The translations under genes were made by a program, and so were the position numbers. Positions 54,994-63,307 of a stretch of DNA of 64,000 nt are shown here, one piece after another. Location of the stretch: positions 1 to 64,000 of the forward strand of contig NZ_PQBS01000037.1 of assembly GCF_002911695.1 (NCBI RefSeq), written 5' to 3'. The notes under the pieces are model-generated. The model saw nothing but the letters and a program-made list of their open reading frames with translations, ran no database searches and was not told where the DNA came from. How positions within the stretch are numbered: the first letter of the stretch is position 1; every line of letters starts with the position of its first letter. The stretch comes from Gracilimonas amylolytica (lineage in GTDB: Bacteria; Bacteroidota; Rhodothermia; Balneolales; Balneolaceae).

Positions 54994-56991
54994 TTATAAA
55001 CTGTACTTCACTCCACCTAATAACCACCTTCCGGGCAGGGGAGCGCCAAGGATCTCCTGATATTGGGTATCAGTCAGGTTAAGCACCTGAGTGTAAAGCT
55101 GAATCCGTCCGCCGAATGGCTTATAGGCCACCCTCAGATCGGTCACAAAGTATTCATCAGGAACATCAGCATTGATAAGGGCATCTGATTGGGCTGACCG
55201 TACATTATATTTTGACAGAGTTTGAACGGTTATATCTCCGGCATTCAATGATAGATTCAAACTCAACTGATGGGAGGGATGGTTGGCAATATAACGGGAC
55301 ACCGTATTACCATCACTTTCGGTCTTGATGTAGGTGTAACCGGCTTCAGTTCTTAGGTTACTGTTGGACGTCAGTTTATTGGTCAACGCGGAAATAAACT
55401 CCACCCCGATCACGTCGCTTTCTGAGATATTAGAAGCATAGAAATAATCCTCATTTGGCAGCAGGTTATTTGCGTTGTTGATGGCAGAGGAGTTGGTCAG
55501 TGCATAATCGATCAGATTACTCGAGGAACGATAGAAAAAGGTGGGAGATATCAGCAAGTTGTTGGTTGGAGTGATATCGAGTCCCAGGTCAAAGGTGGTT
55601 GACTCCTCAGGCAACAGATCCGGATTGCCGATGTTACGTCCCGGTGTGAGGTCGGGGATCTCGGAAGAAATGTAGCGTTCGGTGAAGTCACCTTCCCGCA
55701 CAGCCCGACCAATAGAAGTTCTTACGACGATGGGGCCCGCATCATAAGCCGCACTCACCTGTGGCAGAACGGACAGGTCACTGATCGGATCGAACTGCAT
55801 TCTGAGGCTGGATGTGACACTCAAACCGGACTCGAAGCTCATGTTATGGATCCCATAAATGCCCCAGGAAGTGGTTTCATGATCGCCTCGATCAGTACTC
55901 ACGATCTCTTTGTTCATGACCTGACCACCTATCATAAAGCGCATGAAGTTCAGGGAACCGGACAGAGAAGAAAGCTGATCAGAACTAAGTTCATATTGGT
56001 GAGAAGCGTTCAGGAATAGCAGATCGGTTTCGTGCACATTGGCAGGAGAAATGGCCGAATTGAAATCAAAAATATCCTCAACCTGCCGGTAGGAAGCATT
56101 GACCTCTGAACGATGATTCCCATTCTCATAGGTTAGCGATGTCAATGCCCATCGGCTGTCGATGTCTTCAACAGATTCGTCATAGATGCTTTGGGTGTAG
56201 AAGTAACGAGCGTTGAAGTCCCGATTCTCGATCCCGGAACGAACATACCAGTTCCAGTTGGTGCCAAGATCAACTGCCAGGGCCGCTGACAGGTTCATCA
56301 TATCAAAGTAAGAGTTGTAGTTTTCCTGAGATGAGACTCCCTGTTCAAAACCAGGGTTTTGATATTGTTCTCCATCAGAGCTTGCACTTCGGAAGGAGGT
56401 GCTAAACCGGATATTCTTTTTGGCTACACCGGCGGTGGCGTCTAAAATTCGAAGGGCATTTTCTCCCGCTGATACATCAACGTTAGTACGGGTCTGAAGC
56501 TTCTCGCCGGCTTCGATCTCCTTCATCATGTAAGTCTTGGTTTTGATATGAACCACACCACCCACGGCATCGGCTCCATAGGAGGTACTGGCCGGCCCGC
56601 GGATCAGTTCAATTTGAGCTATCTCGGACAGGGCAACCGGAATATTTGTATTGAAGTGTGCCGTCAAAGGGTCATTCAGTGGAGTGTTATCAAGAAGAAA
56701 CATAACCTGTGAAAAGGTACTTCCCCGCACCCCAACATCGGCCTGAACACCAAAGCCGGCACGACCATTGATGTTGACACCGGGCAGGCTTCTCAGCAGG
56801 TCATCAACTGATTGAACCGGCATTTCCTGAATGTCTGCCTGAGTGATAACGGATACATTTTTTCCGCTTTCTGAAATAGTGGTTGTGATACGTGATGCGG
56901 TAACGTCAATAGAGTCCAGCTCGGCTTTGATCTGCCCAAAAGACAGTTCAGTGGTAAGTAAGAGCAGACCAATGGTTAATAGGGTTCTCAT
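54994..56991 (-). CDS. TonB-dependent outer-membrane receptor (BtuB-like)
   Basis: 665 residues. Signal peptide 1-19, a plug domain with SVDDLLRSLPGVNINGRAGFGVQ near residue 61 and ELIRGPASTSYGADAVGGVVHIKT near 133, then a 22-strand barrel ending in YSL. No carboxypeptidase-like extension, so it is not SusC-type. Closest by plug pattern to cobalamin/siderophore receptors. No cobalamin riboswitch fits in the short upstream gap. Single gene, divergent from the PhzF-like gene. Confidence 0.9.
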   Translation of the reverse strand: MRTLLTIGLLLLTTELSFGQIKAELDSIDVTASRITTTISESGKNVSVITQADIQEMPVQSVDDLLRSLPGVNINGRAGFGVQADVGVRGSTFSQVMFLLDNTPLNDPLTAHFNTNIPVALSEIAQIELIRGPASTSYGADAVGGVVHIKTKTYMMKEIEAGEKLQTRTNVDVSAGENALRILDATAGVAKKNIRFSTSFRSASSDGEQYQNPGFEQGVSSQENYNSYFDMMNLSAALAVDLGTNWNWYVRSGIENRDFNARYFYTQSIYDESVEDIDSRWALTSLTYENGNHRSEVNASYRQVEDIFDFNSAISPANVHETDLLFLNASHQYELSSDQLSSLSGSLNFMRFMIGGQVMNKEIVSTDRGDHETTSWGIYGIHNMSFESGLSVTSSLRMQFDPISDLSVLPQVSAAYDAGPIVVRTSIGRAVREGDFTERYISSEIPDLTPGRNIGNPDLLPEESTTFDLGLDITPTNNLLISPTFFYRSSSNLIDYALTNSSAINNANNLLPNEDYFYASNISESDVIGVEFISALTNKLTSNSNLRTEAGYTYIKTESDGNTVSRYIANHPSHQLSLNLSLNAGDITVQTLSKYNVRSAQSDALINADVPDEYFVTDLRVAYKPFGGRIQLYTQVLNLTDTQYQEILGAPLPGRWLLGGVKYSL

Positions 56992-57190
56992 AGGTAATTA
57001 ATTTGATGAATAGGTCTGTAATGCTGCAAAGATACATATCTGTAACATGTAAATACCAATCATAATAAGCTAAAATTGGATGCAGGAGCTTGTTTTAAGT
57101 GGTAAAGATTTACAAAACAAGGCTTTTACATCTTTAAAAAATGACAGTACTTTAGTTGGTGATCTAAGTATCCAAAAAATATTAAAACGT

Positions 57191-57976
57191 ATGACGCTTC
57201 CGATCTATCAGGTTGATGCTTTTACAAATTCGTTATTTACAGGTAACCCGGCTGCGGTGGTTCCTTTAGACAAATGGCTGACTGATGAACACATGCAGAA
57301 TATTGCTGCGGAAAATAATCTCTCAGAGACAGCCTTCTTTGTAAAAGAGGGAGACAGTTACAGACTACGGTGGTTCACACCAACCACTGAAGTTGATCTT
57401 TGCGGCCATGCCACTCTGGCTACTGCCCATGTCTTGTTTGAGGAACTTGGTTATGATGAGGACGAGCTGGTCTTCAAAACCAAAAGTGGAATTCTGACGG
57501 TTGGCAGGGAAGGAGATTATTTGAAAATGAACTTTCCGGCCGTTGAAATGCCTGAGGTTGAAGCTCCTGATGTGTTGTTCAGGTCTCTTGGAATACAACC
57601 GACCTCAAGGGTGTATAAAACAGACGATTATATGATCGTGCTGGACTCTGAAGATGAAGTAGCTGCCTTACAGCCTGACCTGAAAATGTTAAAAGAAATA
57701 CCCGCACGGGGTGTGATCGTGACGGCCAAAGGGGATAAGGTGGATTTTGTTTCCCGTTTCTTTGCGCCACAATCGGGAGTGGATGAGGACCCGGTAACCG
57801 GTTCGGCTCACACTAAAAGTGCCCCTTATTGGAGTAAGAAACTCAATAAAACTGAACTCAAGGCACGGCAGATCTCACATCGCGGTGGCGATCTTGTTTG
57901 CAGAATGAAAGGAGACCGGGTGGAGATTCTGGGTCATGCTATCACTTACCTCAAAGGAGAGATCAGTTTTGGGTGA
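57191..57976 (+). CDS. PhzF-family isomerase/epimerase
   Basis: 261 residues. The fold resembles diaminopimelate epimerase; members isomerise small acids, with E61-like and D-type catalytic residues in NLSETAFFV and VDLCGHATLA. A frame starting 111 bases upstream is rejected because the family begins at LPIYQVDAFT. DEDPVTGSAH near residue 200 is a second signature. Its stop overlaps the start of the next gene. Substrate unknown. Confidence 0.88.
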   Translation: MTLPIYQVDAFTNSLFTGNPAAVVPLDKWLTDEHMQNIAAENNLSETAFFVKEGDSYRLRWFTPTTEVDLCGHATLATAHVLFEELGYDEDELVFKTKSGILTVGREGDYLKMNFPAVEMPEVEAPDVLFRSLGIQPTSRVYKTDDYMIVLDSEDEVAALQPDLKMLKEIPARGVIVTAKGDKVDFVSRFFAPQSGVDEDPVTGSAHTKSAPYWSKKLNKTELKARQISHRGGDLVCRMKGDRVEILGHAITYLKGEISFG

Positions 57977-58781
57977 AATAGCTCTGTTATTGTTAATTGG
58001 TTTAGGAGCCGGTGTTCTGGCAGGACTTTTGGGTATAGGTGGAGGCATCATATTCACCCCGGTGTTATATTTTTTATTTAGTGGAGCCGGTGTTGAAAAC
58101 CCGGTGATCTGGACCATAGCTTCCGCCCTGTTTTGTACGTTCATTGCAGCATCAGGCAGCATGGTAAGGCAATACATGCAAAAGAACGTGTTCCTGAAAG
58201 AAGGGATAATGCTTGGTGTGATGGGAGCCCTTGGAATATTTACAGGTAAGCAGGTTCTGACCTCACCCTATTATAAAGAAACCGAGTTCGTGATCTTTTT
58301 CTCCATCATGCTGATCTATGTGTCATGGATGATGTATAGACGGGGAAAGGATACCTCAGTGGAAGTGGACAGAGATTATACGGATATGACTGCAGGTCGG
58401 TCTTTTGTAACCGGTGGGATTGGAGGATTCGTCGCCTCACTGGCCGGTGTTGGAGGGGGAGGCGTGATGGTACCAATCATGAATCTGTTTTATAAACAAC
58501 CATTCCGGAAAGCCGTCAGTATATCTCACCTCGGTATGATCATCATGGTAACCACCGGATGGCTACAGCTGGCTCTGGAACCCGGTGCCGTTTCAGGTCT
58601 TACTGATTTTAGTATAGGCTATGTCGATTTTGGAGCGGCTTTTCCATTATCTATTGGAGGGTTAGCCGGTGGATTTGGGGGAGCCTATTTGAACCTGAAG
58701 ATCAATCGTAAATGGCTGCAGTGGGGATTCGCAGTATTGGCACTTGCCATGGCTTTCAGACTGATCTGGTCTATTTTATAA
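57969..58781 (+). CDS. TauE/SafE-family membrane permease
   Basis: 270 residues, about eight membrane segments, with two inverted halves opening GLLGIGGGIIFTPVL and SLAGVGGGGVMVPIM, the family hallmarks. Members export sulfite, sulfoacetate or related anions. The upstream ATG (57936) is deep in the PhzF gene; the TTG at 57969 has AAAGGAGA nine bases before it and overlaps the PhzF stop by eight bases, so it is preferred and implies translational coupling. Confidence 0.87.
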   Translation: MGEIALLLLIGLGAGVLAGLLGIGGGIIFTPVLYFLFSGAGVENPVIWTIASALFCTFIAASGSMVRQYMQKNVFLKEGIMLGVMGALGIFTGKQVLTSPYYKETEFVIFFSIMLIYVSWMMYRRGKDTSVEVDRDYTDMTAGRSFVTGGIGGFVASLAGVGGGGVMVPIMNLFYKQPFRKAVSISHLGMIIMVTTGWLQLALEPGAVSGLTDFSIGYVDFGAAFPLSIGGLAGGFGGAYLNLKINRKWLQWGFAVLALAMAFRLIWSIL

Positions 58782-58791
58782 TTCAGTTGTC

Positions 58792-59232
58792 TTAAAACCT
58801 GATCCTTAAACCCGCCCCACCGTTCATATCAAAATCAGAACTTGTTTCAGGTATGATTGGAAGTGTAGGTACTAATTCAAAGAATAAACTCAATCGCCTT
58901 GCCACGTTAAATTGAAGTCCGAGTGGAATACGGGCAGCCAATTGAGTGTCATCATTAAGGATCAAACGTCCCCCAAGGCCTGTATAAAAGGCTAACCCAG
59001 ACTGATTCCAGAAATGCCATAAATAATCAGAGTGAAGATGCATGTTACCCGACTCACCCAATGACCAGGCCACGCCAAGATCTACCGCGGTTCTGCCCGA
59101 GGTCCAGAATTTAGCGCTAACACCGGTCGGCTCGCCAATGATCACTCCCAGCTCTGTACTTTGAGCGTTAGCTGTTTGGTTCACACTAAGTAGTAGGGTT
59201 AAAAGCAGGAACAAAAAGGATAGATGTCTCAT
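58792..59232 (-). CDS. Small outer-membrane beta-barrel protein
   Basis: 146 residues, function unknown. Signal peptide 1-23 (ending ANAQS), alternating hydrophobic strands and a terminal phenylalanine after GLRIRF, the usual outer-membrane insertion mark. The opening ELGVIIGEPTGVSAKFW resembles a family of small barrel proteins first seen in spirochaetes. Convergent with the TauE-like gene, ten bases between stops. Confidence 0.7.
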   Translation of the reverse strand: MRHLSFLFLLLTLLLSVNQTANAQSTELGVIIGEPTGVSAKFWTSGRTAVDLGVAWSLGESGNMHLHSDYLWHFWNQSGLAFYTGLGGRLILNDDTQLAARIPLGLQFNVARRLSLFFELVPTLPIIPETSSDFDMNGGAGLRIRF

Positions 59233-59329
59233 AAAACGATTTAGGTTGTACAGGTTTTGCTTGATTCAATTCTTATACAACCCGGAGGAAATTTGTTCCA
59301 ACGAAAAGCCTGAGAAGAGGCTTACAGAT

Positions 59330-59364
59330 ATAAAAAAAGAAAAGACTCCCTATCAAGGAGCCTT
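59330..59364 (-). terminator. Terminator of the division-cluster transcript
   Basis: On the minus strand AAGGCTCC (59364-59357) pairs with GGAGTCTT (59349-59342) with one G-U pair, then a T-rich tail. The wobble works only on this strand, which sets direction. Confidence 0.75.
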
Positions 59365-59381
59365 TCCTGTTGTTAGCAATC

Positions 59382-59402
59382 TATAGCTTGAATTAAGCTA
59401 TA
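59382..59402. repeat. Hairpin in the ftsZ 3' region
   Basis: TATAGCTT (59382-59389) and AAGCTATA (59395-59402) pair perfectly over a 5-base loop. Not followed by T on either strand. Confidence 0.5.
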
Positions 59403-59477
59403 TCCAGTAAAAAAGGTGGTTCTCAGGGATACCAATCCCATGGTACCGTCATTGAACCGGTATAATCAACAACTTAC

Positions 59478-60818
59478 TTAGTCCATTATCTTTCGAAGGA
59501 AAGCAGGCTGATCGGTGTCATCCTTGCGAATGCGTTCCGTTCTGCTTTGGAATGGAGCTATGTTATCCTGAGCATCTGAATTTTGTTGTTCATCCTGTTC
59601 AGGCATTTCCAGGTTTTCTTCTTCCTTACGACGCACATTGATATCACGGCGCAGGTAAGAAGGGGTGTCCAGCTTTTTCAGGTTGTTTTCACCTTTGTAG
59701 TAATCGCCGGTAGCCCGCTGAAAACGCTTAGGAACATCAGATTCCTCAGAGCGTTTCTGAAAGTTTGTTTGTGCGTTTTGAGCCGCTTTGTTCAACATGC
59801 CATCTTTCTTCTCATTACTGGCAACTTTGGCCGTTGAGCGGTCTTCTGATAATTCAAAACCGGTTGAGATGACAGTCACTCTGATCTCGTCTCCGAAATT
59901 CTCATCGAGAACCGTACCGAGAATGATCTCTGCATTTTCACCGGCTTCCTCGTGAATGATATTCGTGGCCGTAGTGGTCTCACGCATACCAAGGTTTGAA
60001 CCGGCTGAGATGTTGACCAATACGTTGCGTGCACCCCGAATACTGACACCGTCTAACAATGGTGAGTTGATGGCTGCACGGGCCGCTTTCTCTGCTCTGT
60101 CAGCACCTTCGGCTGTGGCAGATCCCATAATGGCTGCTCCACCGTCGCTCATGGTTGTGCGAACGTCAGCAAAGTCAAGATTGATAAGGCCCGGCATGAG
60201 AATGAGGTCACTGATACCACGAGTGGCATTATAAAGTACTTCGTTAGCCATGGCGAATGCCTCCATCAGGGATGTGTTTTCATCCGCGATATCGAGAAGG
60301 CGCTCGTTGGGGATCACAATGACCGTGTCACAATTTTTCTTCAGTTCGGTGATGCCTTCCAGGGCATATTTCTTACGAACTTTACCCTCACATTCAAATG
60401 GGGTGGTAATGATACCCACGGTCAGGATACCACGTCGTTTGGCAATACCGGCTACCACAGGGGCACCTCCGGTTCCGGTTCCACCACCCATACCGGCCGT
60501 TACAAATACCATATCGGCATTTTCGATGGATTCCTCGATCTCATGTCGGTTTTCTTCAACCGCCTCACGACCGATCTCAGGTCTGGCACCGGCACCAAGT
60601 CCATTGGTAAGGGCTGAGCCCACCTGTATCTTGATGTCTGCCATGCTGTTTTTAAGAGCCTGAGCATCTGTGTTAAGGGCAATGTACTCCACACTTTCAA
60701 GCCCCATATTTATCATATTGTTAATGGCGTTACCGCCACCGCCGCCTACGCCGATCACCTTGATCTTAGCGTTTTCCTGGCTCTGCTCGTCGAAAAAGAA
60801 ACGTGTATTTTTAGCCAT
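59478..60818 (-). CDS. ftsZ: Cell-division protein FtsZ
   Basis: 446 residues. Tubulin-like GTPase that forms the Z-ring. KVIGVGGGGGNAINNM near residue 20 and the tubulin loop GGGTGTGGAP around 113 are intact, a linker of about 95 residues (340-435) follows, and the tail PAFLRKIMD binds FtsA. A frame 102 bases longer is rejected: AAGGAG sits eight bases before the ATG at 60818, and MAKNTRFFFDEQ is a natural opening. Confidence 0.98.
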   Translation of the reverse strand: MAKNTRFFFDEQSQENAKIKVIGVGGGGGNAINNMINMGLESVEYIALNTDAQALKNSMADIKIQVGSALTNGLGAGARPEIGREAVEENRHEIEESIENADMVFVTAGMGGGTGTGGAPVVAGIAKRRGILTVGIITTPFECEGKVRKKYALEGITELKKNCDTVIVIPNERLLDIADENTSLMEAFAMANEVLYNATRGISDLILMPGLINLDFADVRTTMSDGGAAIMGSATAEGADRAEKAARAAINSPLLDGVSIRGARNVLVNISAGSNLGMRETTTATNIIHEEAGENAEIILGTVLDENFGDEIRVTVISTGFELSEDRSTAKVASNEKKDGMLNKAAQNAQTNFQKRSEESDVPKRFQRATGDYYKGENNLKKLDTPSYLRRDINVRRKEEENLEMPEQDEQQNSDAQDNIAPFQSRTERIRKDDTDQPAFLRKIMD

Positions 60819-61031
60819 GATGTTAACTCCTTTTGAGTTGTTGTATTTTACTGGATTGTTATTGTTGTAGATGATTGCTTGTTTTAATCGACCCGTCAGA
60901 CGAAAGCTCCTTACACCCACTGACCGCTATAAGACGGTCTGATGGATGGTTAAAGCATCTTCTCTCAAATAATTCGTAAGACGGTTTCATTGTTATAACT
61001 GTTAAACTAATTACTGTAAACTGTTCACTGT
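60819..61031. other. ftsA-ftsZ intergenic region
   Basis: 213 bases, unusually long for this junction. It contains an imperfect inverted repeat (CGTCAGAC near 60895 with GTCTGATG near 60938), a repeated TAAGACGGT, and an A+T-rich stretch near ftsA. An internal ftsZ promoter is likely here, but no clear -35/-10 pair was found. Confidence 0.4.
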
Positions 61032-62291
61032 TTATAGTTCTTTGAACCAACTCTTCATACGGTCGGTTATCTTTTGCATCACTTCTTCCACGTTGGTTCC
61101 TTTTGTGTCTGATGGAAAGAGTTCCGCATTTTTGTTTGTTCCTGAACGAAGAGCGTGCATCACCAAACCTACACCGGTAGCGTAGATCGGGCTGTTGACC
61201 TCTTCCTTAAGTCCACCTGTGATTCCAAGTGGTATACCCACTTTGGCATCAAGGCCTAAAATTTCGTTTGCAAGCGGGCAGATATTCTTGATCAGGGATC
61301 CGCCACCTGTGATGACCACACCGGCACTCATAGCATCGGCATATCCGCTGCGTTTGATCTCAATGCCAACGATCTCAAGGATCTCCTCCATTCGAGCCTG
61401 TATGATCTTGGCAAGGATACTCTTGGTGATCTCTTTTGGAGGTCTGCCGGCAATTCCGGGTACAGTGATCACTTCGTCCTCTTCTATGAGATCGGCATAA
61501 CATTCACCGTGTTTCCGCTTAAGCGTCTCAGCCTGATCATCGAGTACACTCAGTCCTAAACGGATGTCATCGGTCACTTTCTGTCCGGCAATAGCTACTA
61601 CCGCTGTGTGCCTGATCGTGTTATCCTGGAAAATGGCCAGGTCTGTGGTTCCGCCTCCAATATCAACGAGAACCACTCCGGCTTCTTTTTCTTCCTCGTC
61701 TAAAACAGAGTAAGAAGAGGCAAGGGGCTCAAGGATCAGATCGGCAACCTGATAGCCGGCTCTTTCAACGCAGCGGTACATATTCTTAGCGGCAGAAACC
61801 AAGCCTGTGATGATGTGAACTTCTGCTTCCATACGCATGCCGCTCATTCCAACAGGATCACTGATGCCATCCTGACCATCAACCACAAACTCCTGCGGAA
61901 TCACATGCAGGATCTGCTGATCGGTAGGAAGCATGATACGCTGACAATCTTCCAGCAGGCGTTCCACATCCTTGGCAGTGATCTCATTGTCTTTGTTATT
62001 GATCGTGATCACACCCTTACTGCGCATGCTTCTGATGTGGTCTCCGGCAATTCCGACGTTCACAGATTGTACCTGAATACCGGAAGCCAGCTCTGCTTGC
62101 GCTATGGCATCCTTAATGGCGTTCACGGTCTTGTCGATATTGACGACCACGCCTCGATTCAATCCGTCACTTTGGGCTTTACCAACGCCAAGAATGTTGA
62201 TCCTTTCCTGTTCATCAATAGATGCTACGATTGCGCAAATTTTTGTGGTCCCTATATCGAGACCTACCATTATGTTTTCCTGTTCTTCCAT
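61032..62291 (-). CDS. ftsA: Cell-division protein FtsA
   Basis: 419 residues. Actin-like ATPase that tethers FtsZ to the membrane. VGLDIGTTKICAIV near residue 9 is the phosphate-1 loop, VDIGGGTTDLAIF near 208 phosphate-2, and ITGGGSLI near 332 the adenosine motif. The C-terminal amphipathic helix (KITDRMKSWFKEL) is the membrane anchor. Confidence 0.97.
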   Translation of the reverse strand: MEEQENIMVGLDIGTTKICAIVASIDEQERINILGVGKAQSDGLNRGVVVNIDKTVNAIKDAIAQAELASGIQVQSVNVGIAGDHIRSMRSKGVITINNKDNEITAKDVERLLEDCQRIMLPTDQQILHVIPQEFVVDGQDGISDPVGMSGMRMEAEVHIITGLVSAAKNMYRCVERAGYQVADLILEPLASSYSVLDEEEKEAGVVLVDIGGGTTDLAIFQDNTIRHTAVVAIAGQKVTDDIRLGLSVLDDQAETLKRKHGECYADLIEEDEVITVPGIAGRPPKEITKSILAKIIQARMEEILEIVGIEIKRSGYADAMSAGVVITGGGSLIKNICPLANEILGLDAKVGIPLGITGGLKEEVNSPIYATGVGLVMHALRSGTNKNAELFPSDTKGTNVEEVMQKITDRMKSWFKEL

Positions 62292-62316
62292 GATGATCCG
62301 CTGTGTTTGTTGATTG

Positions 62317-62589
62317 CTAATGTTCTTTATTTATGTTGAAGGTGATCCGGTCAAACCATTTTGCAGCCGTACCGATACCTTGTTCACTTCTGCTTCTCAC
62401 TTCAGAGTAAAATCCTGATACTTTATCATCTTCAGCAGGGTAGGGTGATCCAACCAATGCATTGAATAAGTTGACCGCCTCATCATCCAGATTATGATCA
62501 TGCTCTGCTGCAGGAGAGGATGTGGCCTTTGAAGGCTCTTTTTTCTTCCTCTTTTTAGTAAACTGTAAGTATTCAAAACTATATTTCAC
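62317..62589 (-). CDS. Unrecognised 90-residue protein in the division cluster
   Basis: Lies between ftsQ and ftsA. It begins with GTG, overlapping the end of ftsQ by 11 bases, and is preceded by a GGTGG-type site. No other Met occurs in the frame. A lysine-rich patch (KKRKKK at 12-17) is followed by a low-complexity stretch, an acidic segment (HDHNLDDEAVNLFNALVG) and a C-terminal region with GIGTAAKWFDRITFNIN. No membrane segment. The overlap and position argue that it is translated; its function is unknown. Confidence 0.6.
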   Translation of the reverse strand: MKYSFEYLQFTKKRKKKEPSKATSSPAAEHDHNLDDEAVNLFNALVGSPYPAEDDKVSGFYSEVRSRSEQGIGTAAKWFDRITFNINKEH

Positions 62590-63307
62590 GGGTCACCACC
62601 TGATTTGAGAAACGCAGATCAACTTGCTGCATTGACTGTATTCCTTTTGTTCGAACTACCTGCTTATAAAATGCTTTCCAGTTTTCAAGTTTCATTTCAA
62701 AATCATTGCGCCCAAAAAGGAGCTTAACCCCGTTTTCATGACTCAGGGCCACCACTCCGTCAACCGGGTCAAAAGCCACTTCACTGATCGTTGCCCATCC
62801 AAACTGATCGACCTTCGCTTTCATCAGAAAATCCCTGACCTGTGAAAAGGGTTCATCTTTCAATGTATCAGTGGCATGTACGGAATAACCATAAAGCAGA
62901 GGCACATCGCGGGTTTTGTTCTCAAGTATGGGCAGGATCACTCCCTCGGCATCCACATAAGCCCGTTGGGATCCATCGATCAACATGGCGATCGGTTCCC
63001 GTTCTGAAACGGTCAGTCTGAGATCTCCACTGGGTTCGATATACGGTACAACAGAACGAACGTATCTTAGTTCTTCAACACGTTGAACTACCGCCTGTAT
63101 GTCAAGGCTATCCGGCTGAATACCGAATGGCACAGACGCTGCCGCTTCAATTTCTTCGGGTTCTGTAAACGTCAGGGCATTGATATCAAGTTCATCAACC
63201 GTAACAGTCCGGGTCCAGTACACGGCGGCCAATACGGCAACCGCGATCACCATCATGATACCGGTGACCCAGGGTAAAAGGGTGGTATTTGAATCCTTTT
63301 TACTCAA
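62579..63307 (-). CDS. ftsQ: Cell-division protein FtsQ
   Basis: 242 residues: a short cytoplasmic start, a membrane segment at 12-30, a POTRA domain (about 35-105) and the FtsQ beta domain to the C-terminus. It links early and late divisome proteins. Start is TTG directly after the murC stop; the only nearby Met residues lie inside the membrane segment, so TTG is most likely. Confidence 0.88.
   Translation of the reverse strand: MSKKDSNTTLLPWVTGIMMVIAVAVLAAVYWTRTVTVDELDINALTFTEPEEIEAAASVPFGIQPDSLDIQAVVQRVEELRYVRSVVPYIEPSGDLRLTVSEREPIAMLIDGSQRAYVDAEGVILPILENKTRDVPLLYGYSVHATDTLKDEPFSQVRDFLMKAKVDQFGWATISEVAFDPVDGVVALSHENGVKLLFGRNDFEMKLENWKAFYKQVVRTKGIQSMQQVDLRFSNQVVTREI

Noticed and set aside
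56992-57190. Cobalamin riboswitch upstream of the BtuB-like receptor
   Set aside because: The gap is under 200 bases and shared with a divergent gene; no B12-box-like sequence was seen.
57080-57190. N-terminal extension of the PhzF-like protein
   Set aside because: The family begins at LPIYQVDAFT; the 37 extra residues have no similarity and the region must hold the promoter.
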